Source of the DNA: Pseudoalteromonas ulvae UL12
Lineage (GTDB): Bacteria; Pseudomonadota; Gammaproteobacteria; Enterobacterales; Alteromonadaceae
Length of the DNA stretch: 64,000 nt
Direction of reading: 5' to 3'
Assembly: GCF_014925405.1 (NCBI RefSeq)
Contig: NZ_AQHJ01000029.1
Location: forward strand, 124,001-188,000
The translations under genes and the position numbers were made by a program. The notes beneath the pieces are model-generated. The model saw only the letters and a list, made by a program, of their open reading frames with translations. It was not told where the DNA came from and did not search any database. Every line of letters begins with the position of its first letter. Position 1 is the stretch's first letter. This document shows positions 9,186 through 17,569 of the stretch, one piece after another.

Positions 9186-10700
9186 TTAGTTCCAGTATTT
9201 CCAGCCTTGTAGGTAGTAGTAGAGAACTTGCGGATTATCTAATGTGCTGATTGCTTCATCACTTCCTTTTAAATCATCAGGGAATAAAAACAATTGAGGC
9301 TCAATCGGTTGTTGGTAAAAGCGGGTGTCGATAGGTTTGGCTTGTGGGGCAGAGCACTGTTGATGGCATGCCATTACAAATCCCCATTCGCCGAAGGAAG
9401 GGACATTGACATGGTAAGGAGCCACTCGGGAAAATTGAGCTGCATTTAAGGTGTTATGAATAGACCAAAAAGTTTGTTTAGCAAAAAATGGGCTGGTTGC
9501 TTGAGTCACTATGATCCCGTGAGGGTATAAGCGCTTTTTCAATTGTAAGTAAAATTGTTTGCTGTAAAGGCGTGCTAAGCTGATGGTTTTGGGGTCGGGC
9601 AAATCAATAATAATTAAATCAAATAATAAGTCTGTTTGTTCGGTATAGACATACCCATCAAGGTGCAAGATCTCTACTTTTGGGTTGTTTAATGCATCTT
9701 GGTTGAGTGAGGTTAAATAATGATTGGTTTTTGCCAATTGTGCGACAGCGGGATCTAAATCTACCAAGATAATTTTGTCGATAGCGGGATATTTGAGTAG
9801 TTCGCGTACCGCTAAACCATCACCGCCACCCAAAATTAACACAGTTTTGGGTGTATTAAGCCTCGCCATAGCTGGGTGGATCAGCGACTCATGATAACGA
9901 TATTCATCAATGGATGAAAACTGCAGGCCACCATTGAGATACAGTCGAATATCATCTTTATTTCGGGTTAACACGATTTGCTGATAAGGAGTTTGTTCAG
10001 AATGGACGACATGATCTTCATACACCTGACTATTCCACATTTTGTTCAGCTGATGACTGGTAAAAAAAGTAACCAGTAATATCCCAGCCACGACCACTAA
10101 AGTCGATTTAAGGATTGTCTTACGTGCGGCGTTGAAATGGTCGATAAAATACCACAGCAGCACCAGAGCGATGGATAAATTCATCAACCCAAAAGCCAGA
10201 GATGTTTTAAATACGCCGAGCCAAGGTAAAAACAAAAACGGAAAGAGTAAAGTGGCCAATAACGCGCCAAAATAATCAATAGACAGTACATTAGAAAGGT
10301 TTGCTTTGAGTGTGTAATGTTTTTCCATTAAGCGGCTTAATAATGGAATTTCTAACCCGATCAGTACGCCTATTACAGCGGTCAATACAATTGAACAAAG
10401 CTGCAGTGGCAAACCAAACGCATAAGCAAAATACAATATTGGCACACTCATTCCGCCAATCAATGCTAATGCAAGCTCAAAACAAATAAATAGGCTTAAC
10501 AAAGAGTGATCAGGCACCCAGCGAGAGACATACGATCCTACGCCCATAAAAGCCATATAAATGCCAATCGTAAGCGAAAATTGCGTAATACTATCGCCAA
10601 GAAAGTAAGCGCCTGTAGTCGCGATGAGCAGCTCATAAATAATCGAGCATAAACCCGCAATAAAAATACTAAATAGCAGGATATGGCTTTCGCGAAGCAT
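9186..10700 (-). CDS. Membrane-anchored spermidine synthase-like protein
   Basis: Two parts: residues 1 to ~215 form about seven transmembrane helices, and ~230-480 form a polyamine aminopropyltransferase-type SAM-binding domain. The domain shows VLILGGGDGLAVRELL followed by the acidic ILVDLD that binds the nucleoside, and DLIIIDLPDP containing the catalytic-type Asp. The soluble SpeE family is ~290 aa; this 504-aa architecture is the membrane form found across proteobacteria whose real substrate is mostly unknown. Its ATG overlaps the stop of the upstream gene (TAATG), so the three leftward genes 12360-9186 are one translationally coupled operon. A role in polyamine-like modification at the membrane is inference. 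Confidence 0.85.
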   Translation of the reverse strand: MLRESHILLFSIFIAGLCSIIYELLIATTGAYFLGDSITQFSLTIGIYMAFMGVGSYVSRWVPDHSLLSLFICFELALALIGGMSVPILYFAYAFGLPLQLCSIVLTAVIGVLIGLEIPLLSRLMEKHYTLKANLSNVLSIDYFGALLATLLFPFLFLPWLGVFKTSLAFGLMNLSIALVLLWYFIDHFNAARKTILKSTLVVVAGILLVTFFTSHQLNKMWNSQVYEDHVVHSEQTPYQQIVLTRNKDDIRLYLNGGLQFSSIDEYRYHESLIHPAMARLNTPKTVLILGGGDGLAVRELLKYPAIDKIILVDLDPAVAQLAKTNHYLTSLNQDALNNPKVEILHLDGYVYTEQTDLLFDLIIIDLPDPKTISLARLYSKQFYLQLKKRLYPHGIIVTQATSPFFAKQTFWSIHNTLNAAQFSRVAPYHVNVPSFGEWGFVMACHQQCSAPQAKPIDTRFYQQPIEPQLFLFPDDLKGSDEAISTLDNPQVLYYYLQGWKYWN

Positions 10701-11515
10701 TATTTTCCGCCTCGTGAGCCACCAGTTCGAAATTGAGCACTAGCGACACTATGCTCGCGCAGCTCTCTGTCGACATAAATGTGATTGTGCCGGTATGAAT
10801 AACTGAGCCAGTTTATTTCATCTTCATCATCACTGTAAGCCCATACACTGGTCAGTAACGTCGGAATAAAAAAGAGTAATAAAATAGGCCACTCTTTCAT
10901 GGGCGCCGTCTTCATCGCATCGAGCTGCTTAGTGGTCAGGCGCTTAATCGGCTTATATTCAATTTCATTTTTTTCTTGTTCGAGACGATGGATAAAAACA
11001 AGTAAGCAAAAACCTGCAACTAAACCACTGAGCCACAGAATGATATTCATCTTACCTGCATCGCCACGTATTGCTAAAATACGAAAGTGAAAAGGAGACT
11101 GTTGACTCGCTTGTTTACTCGATGAGTTATCAGTAATAAAGGCTTGATACATGCCTTTTTTTGGGAAGCGTTGATCTAAATGTACTTGAGTATGATACTC
11201 AGTCCACGATCCTTCCGAATCACGACCACTTTCAGCCCAGAGCTCATCCGTGTAAGCAAAAAGATAATTTCCCTCACTATCAAAAACCTCGATATCGATA
11301 CTTTTCCATGAATTGAGCGGCAAACGGCCTCTCACTTCGAAACGTATCATTTGCCCGTCTCGTGTTACTTCAAATGGGTATGGAGTGTCTGTATTACTGT
11401 ATTGCGCACTATTTGCAAAAGGTTTTGAAGTCTCGGGGGCGGCGACATGAGTATCAATCACCCAAGCGAAAATAAATGTCACAATCGCAATGATAAATAA
11501 TTTCATGGTAGTCAT
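10700..11515 (-). CDS. Membrane-anchored protein with beta-rich extracytoplasmic domain, unknown function
   Basis: Not recognised with confidence. The protein (271 aa) starts with a hydrophobic export segment (KLFIIAIVTFIFAWVI). Then comes a ~130-residue polar, beta-looking domain, a transmembrane helix near 160-180 (IILWLSGLVAGFCLLVFI), a charged stretch, a second hydrophobic segment ending in SVWAY, and a tail rich in Gly/Arg/Ser. The start at 11515 is preferred because it follows AGG at suitable distance and lies 8 bp after the upstream stop; a longer frame to 11557 would overlap the upstream gene. It lies between a DUF350-like protein and a SpeE-like membrane enzyme, so a shared envelope function is likely. 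Confidence 0.7.
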   Translation of the reverse strand: MTTMKLFIIAIVTFIFAWVIDTHVAAPETSKPFANSAQYSNTDTPYPFEVTRDGQMIRFEVRGRLPLNSWKSIDIEVFDSEGNYLFAYTDELWAESGRDSEGSWTEYHTQVHLDQRFPKKGMYQAFITDNSSSKQASQQSPFHFRILAIRGDAGKMNIILWLSGLVAGFCLLVFIHRLEQEKNEIEYKPIKRLTTKQLDAMKTAPMKEWPILLLFFIPTLLTSVWAYSDDEDEINWLSYSYRHNHIYVDRELREHSVASAQFRTGGSRGGK

Positions 11516-11523
11516 TTTAAGGC

Positions 11524-12360
11524 CTACAACGCAACGAGGATGGCAAGGGCGACACAAATAGCAAGGCTGCCTTCAATCAATGCAACGGCGATATTGCGCT
11601 CTGCAATTGCGGTATCGAGCACAATATTAGGCAGTAAAACTTTATCTACTAGCAAGCGCATAAAAGGTAAGACTAAAAATGCAATCGCGCTATCAATCGC
11701 AAATAAGGTCAGACTTTGTTGCCAAGAAATAAATTGGCCGCTAATCGCATGAAATAAAATGACCCCGACTGCGATTAAAGTTGCTGAAAAACTCACTGCA
11801 GCGGCTAGGTTTTGCTCTTGCAATTGTTCTTGTACATCAAATTGCGTTAAATAGTCATAAAGCCTCGCAAAGAGGAGCAATAGTGCTTGCCCTAGCAGAT
11901 AAAACACAACCGCAGATAACCAAGAGCCTTCGCCGGCTAAAGCGCCACCAATCAGCAAGCTACTACTTAAGTAACTGGCAGCTTGCGCGATACCTGTAGC
12001 GAGATTTTGTTTATCGATTAATTGCTCAGTATTGCAAAAAGCGTGTAGTAAAAACTTATCGTTGATCCAACGCGAGAGCACCAACAAAGCCATGCCCAGA
12101 GCACTGTAAATACTGACGTTGATTAAATCGTTAAGTAAACCTTGGCTTGGTCCTGCTAAGACGCAAAAATAAATAATACTGACAGCAAATAAATAACCAG
12201 AAATAGAAATAGCCAATGAGGTATTTCGATGCTCAGAAAGTTGCTTTACCGTATCGTACGGGGTGGTAAGGTTGTAAACCCACTTGGCAGCAAGTAGCAC
12301 AATGATAAACAGGCCTAAATAAGCACTGTTGACTAAGTAATTATCTAAATAAATATCCAT
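11524..12360 (-). CDS. DUF350-type membrane protein (two DUF350 units)
   Basis: A 278-aa integral membrane protein with about eight hydrophobic segments. The two halves resemble each other: each has a helix, a short motif around NLA (KQNLATGIAQAASYL and EQNLAAAVSFSATLI), and a small-residue-rich helix. This internal duplication is typical of DUF350 proteins such as E. coli YjfL. No enzymatic motif is visible. DUF350 genes commonly sit beside polyamine- or glutathionylspermidine-type genes, which agrees with the SpeE-like gene two positions downstream. It is the first gene of the operon; the island att site begins 74 bp upstream of its start, so its promoter lies in the gap between. Confidence 0.8.
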   Translation of the reverse strand: MDIYLDNYLVNSAYLGLFIIVLLAAKWVYNLTTPYDTVKQLSEHRNTSLAISISGYLFAVSIIYFCVLAGPSQGLLNDLINVSIYSALGMALLVLSRWINDKFLLHAFCNTEQLIDKQNLATGIAQAASYLSSSLLIGGALAGEGSWLSAVVFYLLGQALLLLFARLYDYLTQFDVQEQLQEQNLAAAVSFSATLIAVGVILFHAISGQFISWQQSLTLFAIDSAIAFLVLPFMRLLVDKVLLPNIVLDTAIAERNIAVALIEGSLAICVALAILVAL

Positions 12361-12433
12361 ATCTATGATTCTTATGTGATTTTTTCAAGATAGTAACATA
12401 AGTAAAAAGACAGAAAAATAGTGAGTGTTGGGA

Positions 12434-12485
12434 TAAAAATGGTGGCCCCTCCCAGACTTGAACTGGGGACCTAACGATTATGAGT
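12434..12485. repeat. Left attachment repeat (attL), tRNA-Ile2 3' half
   Basis: Identical over 52 bp to 23301-23352. It contains the T arm, acceptor 3' strand, encoded CCA and the anticodon loop, plus seven flanking bases, but no 5' half, so it is not a functional tRNA gene. It marks the outer left border of the element. Confidence 0.93.
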
Positions 12486-12626
12486 TGCAAAAAAAGGACT
12501 TACTACGAGTTACTTTTTGATATAACTATTTACTAATTTTTGTAGCTATATCATAGGGTTATTGAATAACTCCTACCTCTGATGCATAAATCATTATGTA
12601 TTTCAGAACGTTAAATTTTACGTTCA

Positions 12627-12646
12627 AAGTAGCACAGAGGTAGCAC
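12627..12646. repeat. Left copy of 20-bp subterminal repeat, candidate integrase arm site
   Basis: A 20-bp sequence with two GTAGCAC motifs, repeated exactly and in the same orientation at 23241-23260 near the other end. A 9-bp inverted partial copy (CTACCTCTG) is at 12573-12581. Position inside both att ends fits arm-type sites bound by the N-terminal domain of the integrase; this role is inferred. Confidence 0.6.
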
Positions 12647-12649
12647 CAG

Positions 12650-13966
12650 ATGTCAGACACCAAATTTCGCTTCACAGAATTGTCGCTTGAAAAGATCGAA
12701 TCAAACGGAAAACGCACTCGCTATTATGACAATCTATTGTCAGGACTCATTTTAGAAGTGAGCGCAGCAGGTAAGAAGTCATTTAGAGTCTATAAAAAGA
12801 TACCAGGAAGAGACACCCCTATTAATGTCACCCTTGGGTACTTTCCATCAATTTCACTTGATGATGCAAGGCGAATGGCTAGAAAAGTAATGGCAGATAT
12901 CGCTGAAGGTATAAACCCAAACGATCTTAAGCGCCAATTTAGAGCGGCTTCGATTACTCTGAAAGAAGCTTTTGATTCATACATCGAATCTAGAGATCTT
13001 AAACCTATAACTGAAAGAGGTTACCACCAAAAAATAAACTGCTATTTACCAGACTGGCATAACAAGCGCCTGGCCGATATTAATCAAACAATGATTTTAA
13101 AGCGCCAGCGAGAAATAACCTCAAGAAGCCCTGCTCAAGCAAATTATACCATGCGCCTAATGCGTGCTTTATTTAACTTTGCTAAAGCTGAATACAAGTC
13201 TTCAGAAGGTCGCTCATTATTTCCAGAAAACCCTGTTGATGCACTTTCTGAAAAACGAAGCTGGAATAATGTAAAGCGTAAGACAACAAGACTACGTCGT
13301 TCACAACTAAAACCATTCATAGACGCATTATATGAAGTTAGAAATGAAGCTGCTAAATATCGTCAAAATAGCCGTGTCGGCTTTTGTGATTATCTGGAGT
13401 TCTTAACCTTTTCAGGCCTGAGAAGGTCTGAGCTACTGCAACTCCAATGGTCACAAGTACACCTTGAAGATAGGATATTCATTTTAGAAGATACAAAAAA
13501 TGGCTTAGATGTCGAGTTCCCTATTACAGATCGATTAGCAGAGATATTTAATCGACGAAAACAATATAAGGTATCTGACTATGTATTTGGGACAAATAGT
13601 AAAAAGGGCTATCTAACTGATCCTAAAAAGACGTTGAAACATGTATGTCAAATTGCAGGAGTAAAAATCACTTCGCATGATTTGCGCCGTACATTTACAT
13701 CAATGGCTGAGAGTAGCGGAGTGTCAGGATACCTCCTGAAACGCCTTCTAAACCATATTACAGATAAAAGTGATGTTACTGCTGGCTATTTAATTTTAAC
13801 CGCTGAGGAGCTTAAAGAGCCCGCAGAAAAAGTAACAGAAACAATAGCCAAATATGCAGGTTTGATTGAAGAAAAGCCTGATGATCAAATGAGTGAAATG
13901 AAAAGTCTGTTAGCAAGCTTAACTAAAGAACAAAAAGTAGAATTAATGAGCACTTTGTTAAGTTAA
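12650..13966 (+). CDS. P4-type tyrosine integrase of the island
   Basis: Site-specific recombinase for integration and excision at tRNA-Ile2. Residues ~5-95 are the DUF4102-type arm-binding domain, ~100-200 a SAM-like core-binding domain, and ~215-400 the catalytic domain. All catalytic residues are visible: R258 (FSGLRRSE), K283, H343-x-x-R346 (SHDLRRTF), H369 and nucleophile Y380 (AGYLIL). The 438-aa length is usual for P4/CP4-57 integrases. The gene is 164 bp inside the left att repeat and reads into the element, the standard layout. A possible arm site lies directly over its start region, which would allow autoregulation. It appears intact. Confidence 0.95.
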   Translation: MSDTKFRFTELSLEKIESNGKRTRYYDNLLSGLILEVSAAGKKSFRVYKKIPGRDTPINVTLGYFPSISLDDARRMARKVMADIAEGINPNDLKRQFRAASITLKEAFDSYIESRDLKPITERGYHQKINCYLPDWHNKRLADINQTMILKRQREITSRSPAQANYTMRLMRALFNFAKAEYKSSEGRSLFPENPVDALSEKRSWNNVKRKTTRLRRSQLKPFIDALYEVRNEAAKYRQNSRVGFCDYLEFLTFSGLRRSELLQLQWSQVHLEDRIFILEDTKNGLDVEFPITDRLAEIFNRRKQYKVSDYVFGTNSKKGYLTDPKKTLKHVCQIAGVKITSHDLRRTFTSMAESSGVSGYLLKRLLNHITDKSDVTAGYLILTAEELKEPAEKVTETIAKYAGLIEEKPDDQMSEMKSLLASLTKEQKVELMSTLLS

Positions 13967-14020
13967 AATTGGGAAGTGTTAGCTAATAGCTCTAGAGCTC
14001 AATTTGCTAACACTCCAAGC

Positions 14021-15382
14021 TTAAGGACTGACAGCAAAATCTAAAGCAACAATCACTAATACAGTAGCAATAACCGTAGCTACAGCTTTGAATATACGTA
14101 CTAGCTGATTACGACGAAACTTTTTATCCTCAACGATATAATTTTTTTCTACCCAAGCAATAAGGCCTTCAGTATTAAGTGTATTTTCAACTTTTCGCTT
14201 AACAAGGTTAACGTACAAATAAACAGAGCAAAGCAAAAATACAACTACTAAAATTAGCTGCAAAGGCAACCCACCTGGAACTTCAAACTTAGTTGTATCT
14301 GGATATTTAACAAATCCCTTTATAACTACAAGCCATAAAATACTCACTAAAGAAAACGCCCAAGCGACATATGTTCTGTAAGTTGATCTAATATCAGACT
14401 CGCTCTTATCTCTTCTATCTCGTTTTCCTGATTGGACATAAAACGAATTAGACAACGAATTTAAATACTCTTTTTCCCTATTGTAAGTAGATGGCTTTAA
14501 ATATCTAGCCGATTTAAGTGATACGCATAAAGAGTTCATATATGAAATAATCCCTTGCTCTTCACCAAAAGCTTTTTGACCGCCGCTAGAGTAAGTTCTC
14601 TTAATACTTGTTAACTCTCGTTTAAGCTGGCCTAACAACTTTAAACCCACAGCATATGGAGATTCCGCTTCATAGGGAACTATTGTGGTTAAAGAGTCTT
14701 CTTCAATATAATGATGTTTATGAGAGTGCAAAGAGTACTTTATATAATAAAAAGCCTGTCGCATTGCTAAATACGCTTTATTCTCAGCTACTTTAGATAA
14801 AGAATTAGTTAACTTCAATTTTGTGAAACCGCGAGGATCTACACTAAAACTGATTTCATAAAAATGCTGTTCAATATACTTATTAAAGTTTTTTGATAAA
14901 TCTTTAACGACAGAATTATAATGTCGATTCAAGTCTGTTTGAATCCCTTTCCACTCAGCTGATGTTAACTTACTGGAAATTTTTTTATGCAAAGGCTTTG
15001 CTTTATGAATGTGTTCAAACCAAGGGAGAGAACTTTCTCCATCCTTCGTTAATTTTGGTTCTTGAGCCAAAGGATAAATAAATAACTTACCTTGTAAGTT
15101 TCTTTCATCTAAGTTTTCTGATTCATTAGTTTCAGCAACAACTATTACTCTAAATTGCCCATCACAGCCTTTAGTATTAGAATCTTTCCAATCTAACTTT
15201 GACTGCAATATTATTCTGCGAGCATGATGGTCATACTGCTTCAAAAAACCATAATTAATTTTAGTAGTTTTGGGATCTTGTAGTTTCTTATTTGTAAAAC
15301 TTCCAGAAATGCCTGGTGCCATTAACCCATAATCCAAATGGCCGTTAATGCAGGGAATCCAGCCTATATGAGTGTAATCCAT
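14021..15382 (-). CDS. Unknown 453-aa protein with large cytosolic domain and three C-terminal membrane helices
   Basis: I do not recognise it. Residues 1 to ~335 are soluble with no export signal. The N-terminal part (GWIPCINGHLDYGLMAPGISGS) looks like a compact folded domain; the middle is Lys/Tyr-rich. Three hydrophobic helices follow at about 338-354, 373-394 and 430-449. The order (soluble sensor-like part, then membrane anchor) is common among membrane-acting defence effectors, but no known motif supports that directly. It lies between the integrase and the replication module, a usual cargo position, as a single leftward gene preceded by a terminator that insulates it from the gene upstream. 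AT-rich codon use marks it as acquired DNA. Confidence 0.75.
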   Translation of the reverse strand: MDYTHIGWIPCINGHLDYGLMAPGISGSFTNKKLQDPKTTKINYGFLKQYDHHARRIILQSKLDWKDSNTKGCDGQFRVIVVAETNESENLDERNLQGKLFIYPLAQEPKLTKDGESSLPWFEHIHKAKPLHKKISSKLTSAEWKGIQTDLNRHYNSVVKDLSKNFNKYIEQHFYEISFSVDPRGFTKLKLTNSLSKVAENKAYLAMRQAFYYIKYSLHSHKHHYIEEDSLTTIVPYEAESPYAVGLKLLGQLKRELTSIKRTYSSGGQKAFGEEQGIISYMNSLCVSLKSARYLKPSTYNREKEYLNSLSNSFYVQSGKRDRRDKSESDIRSTYRTYVAWAFSLVSILWLVVIKGFVKYPDTTKFEVPGGLPLQLILVVVFLLCSVYLYVNLVKRKVENTLNTEGLIAWVEKNYIVEDKKFRRNQLVRIFKAVATVIATVLVIVALDFAVSP

Positions 15383-15403
15383 TTATTAATAATTCCTAAA
15401 TAC

Positions 15404-15429
15404 AAAAAAGCTCACCCAAGGTGAGCTTT
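15404..15429 (-). terminator. Terminator between two leftward island genes
   Basis: Stem AAGCTCACC / GGTGAGCTT with a CAA-type loop; on the minus strand it is followed by a U run. It lies downstream of the 80-aa gene and just upstream of the 453-aa gene. Confidence 0.85.
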
Positions 15430-15455
15430 GTTACATCAAAATTCTATTTTTATTT

Positions 15456-15698
15456 TTATATTAGACGCTTATACCACACAGCTGACGGTTTTTGGTCAGC
15501 AACCAGCTCACCGCTATCTTGGTCTATATACATACCATGAGACAAGGTTGATCCAGAAGGTGTAACTCCAGCCTTACCTAATTTACTTTCGACTTTTTTC
15601 ATTTTATTTCTTTGTTTGCTATCCGAAAAAATAGAAAAAGCTTGGTTCAAGGCAATAGTTAAGCCAATGAAAGCAATCAATGTGTATAGAATGTACAT
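15456..15698 (-). CDS. Small single-pass membrane protein, unknown
   Basis: An 80-aa product with an N-terminal hydrophobic helix (residues ~3-22, LYTLIAFIGLTIALNQAFSI) followed by a basic stretch rich in Lys/Arg and a polar C-terminal tail. AGGA stands 8 bp before the ATG. A strong terminator follows directly, which supports a real transcription unit. No family recognised; it lies between the origin region and the 453-aa gene. Confidence 0.6.
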   Translation of the reverse strand: MYILYTLIAFIGLTIALNQAFSIFSDSKQRNKMKKVESKLGKAGVTPSGSTLSHGMYIDQDSGELVADQKPSAVWYKRLI

Positions 15699-16061
15699 AG
15701 TTTATCCTTTTATCGTCCAGCACTAAAATTAGTCGGAACCATCGTCCAAAGCAATAAAATAAATATAAAATTTTATATGCCCGGGGTGCAGATATTAACA
15801 GCATACCAATTCAAAGATCAATATAGGCGCTCTTTTTTTACTCAATCAATCTCTTTATTTACAGTTTGGCGCTCTGATTCTAGAAATTCTATTCTTTGAT
15901 AAACAAGGCTTTTTTAACAGTAGTGGCTAATGAACCGATAAATGTAAAAACACTTAAATTATGATTGTGTTTATTTCTATATTTATAAATACGTTTAGTG
16001 CTTTTCCCTGTTTAGAACATTGAATATACAGCTAGTAAAAGGGCTACAGAGGATATAAAAA
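15699..16061. other. AT-rich region beside the iterons
   Basis: No gene seen. It contains long AT runs (for example around 15960-15995) suitable for strand opening, one near-match to a DnaA box at 15855-15863 (TTATTTACA), and an 18-bp sequence at 15997-16014 that recurs with two mismatches at 16174-16191, so the pair brackets the iterons. Confidence 0.4.
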
Positions 16062-16165
16062 ATCAAAAGTACGAATCAAAAAAGTTAAAGGTACGACAGC
16101 TTTCATCAAAAGTACGATACTATTCAAGATCAAAAGTACGACGTTATTCAAGATCAAAAGTACGA
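16062..16165. repeat. Iteron array, probable replication origin of the element
   Basis: Five direct repeats of ATCAAAAGTACGA start at 16062, 16084 (variant GTTAAAGGTACGA), 16105, 16129 and 16153, spaced 22, 21, 24 and 24 bp, i.e. about two helical turns. The last two units share a longer match that includes a TATTCAAG lead. They lie directly downstream of a plasmid-type rep gene, the usual place for initiator-bound iterons. Regular spacing and rep neighbour make an origin the best explanation. Confidence 0.85.
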
Positions 16166-16188
16166 CACTAACCAGTGTTTTACCCTGT

Positions 16189-16977
16189 TTATAAAAGTTC
16201 GGAGTTCAGTTTCGCGAGTTCCATCCTTCCACTTCCAGTATCACGAAAAATATATAAGCTGTCGCCTTCCACCTTCAATCGGTAATCGAGTATTTTTTCT
16301 ATCTTTTTAAGCCGCTTTTTTAAATCTGACAATGACGATCTAATACCAATTCTTTCCCGTAAATTATCTAGCTTTATAACTTGCTTAGAAGGCCTACCGC
16401 AGCGCTTCCGGCAGACTTCATAAAGTCTGCGATCAAATGGTTTTGATAATTGAAAGTAGTCTTCATGTAATGTTAATACATCATTGTCATCAATCGTCTC
16501 GATGAGCCAATCGGGCAATGTTACTTGCCAGCGGCTTAAACCACTACCTTCGATTAACTTAAAGCCTTCGATGAGACCCATATTTTCCAAAAATCTTCGG
16601 CCATTAAACTTGTAATCAGTCGCAATTAAAGTTCCTGCGAGTCGATATAAAGCCTTTTCAACAAGTTTGTACTCTTTTCCTGATGTTCCTCTCCCTGTAG
16701 CCTTTAGGAGATCATAGGTGTTGAAGCGAACCGTGTTACTGAGCTCTAACTTAGCATTTTTTGCAGCCATGATATGGCTCAAGCAATAAATGAGTACTTC
16801 TTTATCTTTGATGGTTGCTCGACCCAGGACGCTCGGAACAATTTTTATCGATACGCCTTTATATGAAAAATCCAAAACACCTTTAGACTTCCCGTCTAAT
16901 GCAAACACAGGCCACACCATTGAAAACATATCTGATTTCAAATTGACATGAGTCATTTTGCATTCGAAATACGCCAT
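16189..16977 (-). CDS. Plasmid-type replication initiator protein A (RPA family)
   Basis: A 262-aa protein resembling the RPA-type replication initiators of broad plasmid groups and of some satellites and islands. The family signature region is VRFNTYDLLKATGRGTSGK (about residues 83-101), followed by YKLVEKALYRLAGTLIAT. N-terminal MVWPVFAL matches the usual opening; the C-terminal basic region (SDLKKRLKKIEKILDYRLKV) is typical of winged-helix DNA binding. It would bind the iterons just downstream and open the origin. The ATG at 16977 lies 8 bp after the AlpA-like gene and lacks a Shine-Dalgarno, so translation is probably coupled. Symbol not assigned because naming varies among plasmids. Confidence 0.85.
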   Translation of the reverse strand: MAYFECKMTHVNLKSDMFSMVWPVFALDGKSKGVLDFSYKGVSIKIVPSVLGRATIKDKEVLIYCLSHIMAAKNAKLELSNTVRFNTYDLLKATGRGTSGKEYKLVEKALYRLAGTLIATDYKFNGRRFLENMGLIEGFKLIEGSGLSRWQVTLPDWLIETIDDNDVLTLHEDYFQLSKPFDRRLYEVCRKRCGRPSKQVIKLDNLRERIGIRSSLSDLKKRLKKIEKILDYRLKVEGDSLYIFRDTGSGRMELAKLNSELL

Positions 16978-16985
16978 AGCTTGCG

Positions 16986-17186
16986 TTACTTGTTTCTTGG
17001 TTGAGAAGCTAGCCAGTTGTGAAAATCTTCAACAGGGAAAAGTAATCGAGCGCCAATTTTAATATGCGGTGGTAATGGATAATTTCCACAGCCTTGTTTG
17101 TTCTTAGAGATTTGATTAAAAAGAGCTTGTTTGCTGATAAAAAGTAAGTCGGCTACTTCTTCTGAACGATAAAATACCTTTTCCAT
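16986..17186 (-). CDS. AlpA-like helix-turn-helix protein (excisionase/regulator candidate)
   Basis: A 66-aa winged-helix/MerR-like HTH protein (RSEEVADLLFISKQALFNQI, residues 7-26, then IKIGARLLFPVEDFHNWLA). Such AlpA/Xis-type proteins regulate integrase genes or act as recombination directionality factors in satellites and islands. The ATG at 17186 is chosen because GAGGTC precedes it by 9 bp; a TTG further upstream would put that Shine-Dalgarno inside the gene. It forms an operon with rep. Three GTTGAGC motifs lie 25-68 bp upstream and may be its own operator. Confidence 0.8.
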   Translation of the reverse strand: MEKVFYRSEEVADLLFISKQALFNQISKNKQGCGNYPLPPHIKIGARLLFPVEDFHNWLASQPRNK

Positions 17187-17210
17187 TATTATTGACCTCA
17201 AAGCGTAAGC

Positions 17211-17254
17211 GTTGAGCTCAATTATTAGCTCAACACATTATTAATTAGTTGAGC
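17211..17254. promoter_or_regulatory. GTTGAGC inverted/direct repeats upstream of alpA-like/rep
   Basis: GTTGAGCT at 17211-17218 is inverted at 17227-17234 (AGCTCAAC, same 8 bp) and a third GTTGAGC stands at 17248-17254. The arrangement looks like a regulator-binding site controlling the alpA-rep operon. Which protein binds is not known. Confidence 0.5.
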
Positions 17255-17415
17255 GACAATGGTAATTAAGTGGTAAGAAGCTTGTCCTTGAAAAACAGGG
17301 GTAACTTTCGGGGGGTTTTTAACAGTTTAGAGGAAAAGTAACTTAATTTAGTTATCAATAAAATTAAATAACTGATTTTTATATGTATTATTTTTTAGAT
17401 TTGGAGTTAGCTAGT

Positions 17416-17466
17416 AAAAAGGCCTACAAAAAAATTTTCTTGATAATCTTTTTAAGTAGGCTTTTG
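17416..17466 (-). terminator. Possible terminator after the small leftward genes
   Basis: GCCTAC / GTAGGC arms at 17422-17427 and 17456-17461 with a long AT-rich loop. On the minus strand the distal arm runs into CUUUUU. It would separate the tiny-gene operon from alpA-rep. The long loop makes it uncertain. Confidence 0.35.
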
Positions 17467-17483
17467 GAGAGGTCTACGTAATA

Positions 17484-17567
17484 TCACTTACATTTAAGAT
17501 AAAACAAAGTAGCGAAGAAGATCACAAGACTTAGAATCAGAGCGCAACCAGCGAGTACAGGAGCCAT
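17484..17567 (-). CDS. 27-residue single-helix membrane peptide
   Basis: ATG at 17567 follows AGGA by 8 bp and opens a frame encoding a nearly pure hydrophobic helix (MAPVLAGCALILSLVIFF and on) ending in a basic YLKCK tail. It starts 2 bp after the stop of the next small gene. The peptide is below usual annotation cut-offs, but the ribosome binding site, spacing and composition argue that it is real. Function unknown; holin-like or phage-type small membrane peptides look similar. Confidence 0.5.
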   Translation of the reverse strand: MAPVLAGCALILSLVIFFATLFYLKCK

Positions 17568-17569
17568 GT

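Noticed and set aside
12440..12485. Apparent second tRNA gene at the left edge of the island
   Set aside because: Only the 3' half is present; there is no acceptor 5' strand, D arm or 5' anticodon stem. It is the att repeat.
16062..16165. CRISPR-like short repeats
   Set aside because: Repeats are 13 bp with 21-24 bp periods, have no unique 30-bp spacers and no cas genes nearby; they lie next to a rep gene, so iterons explain them.
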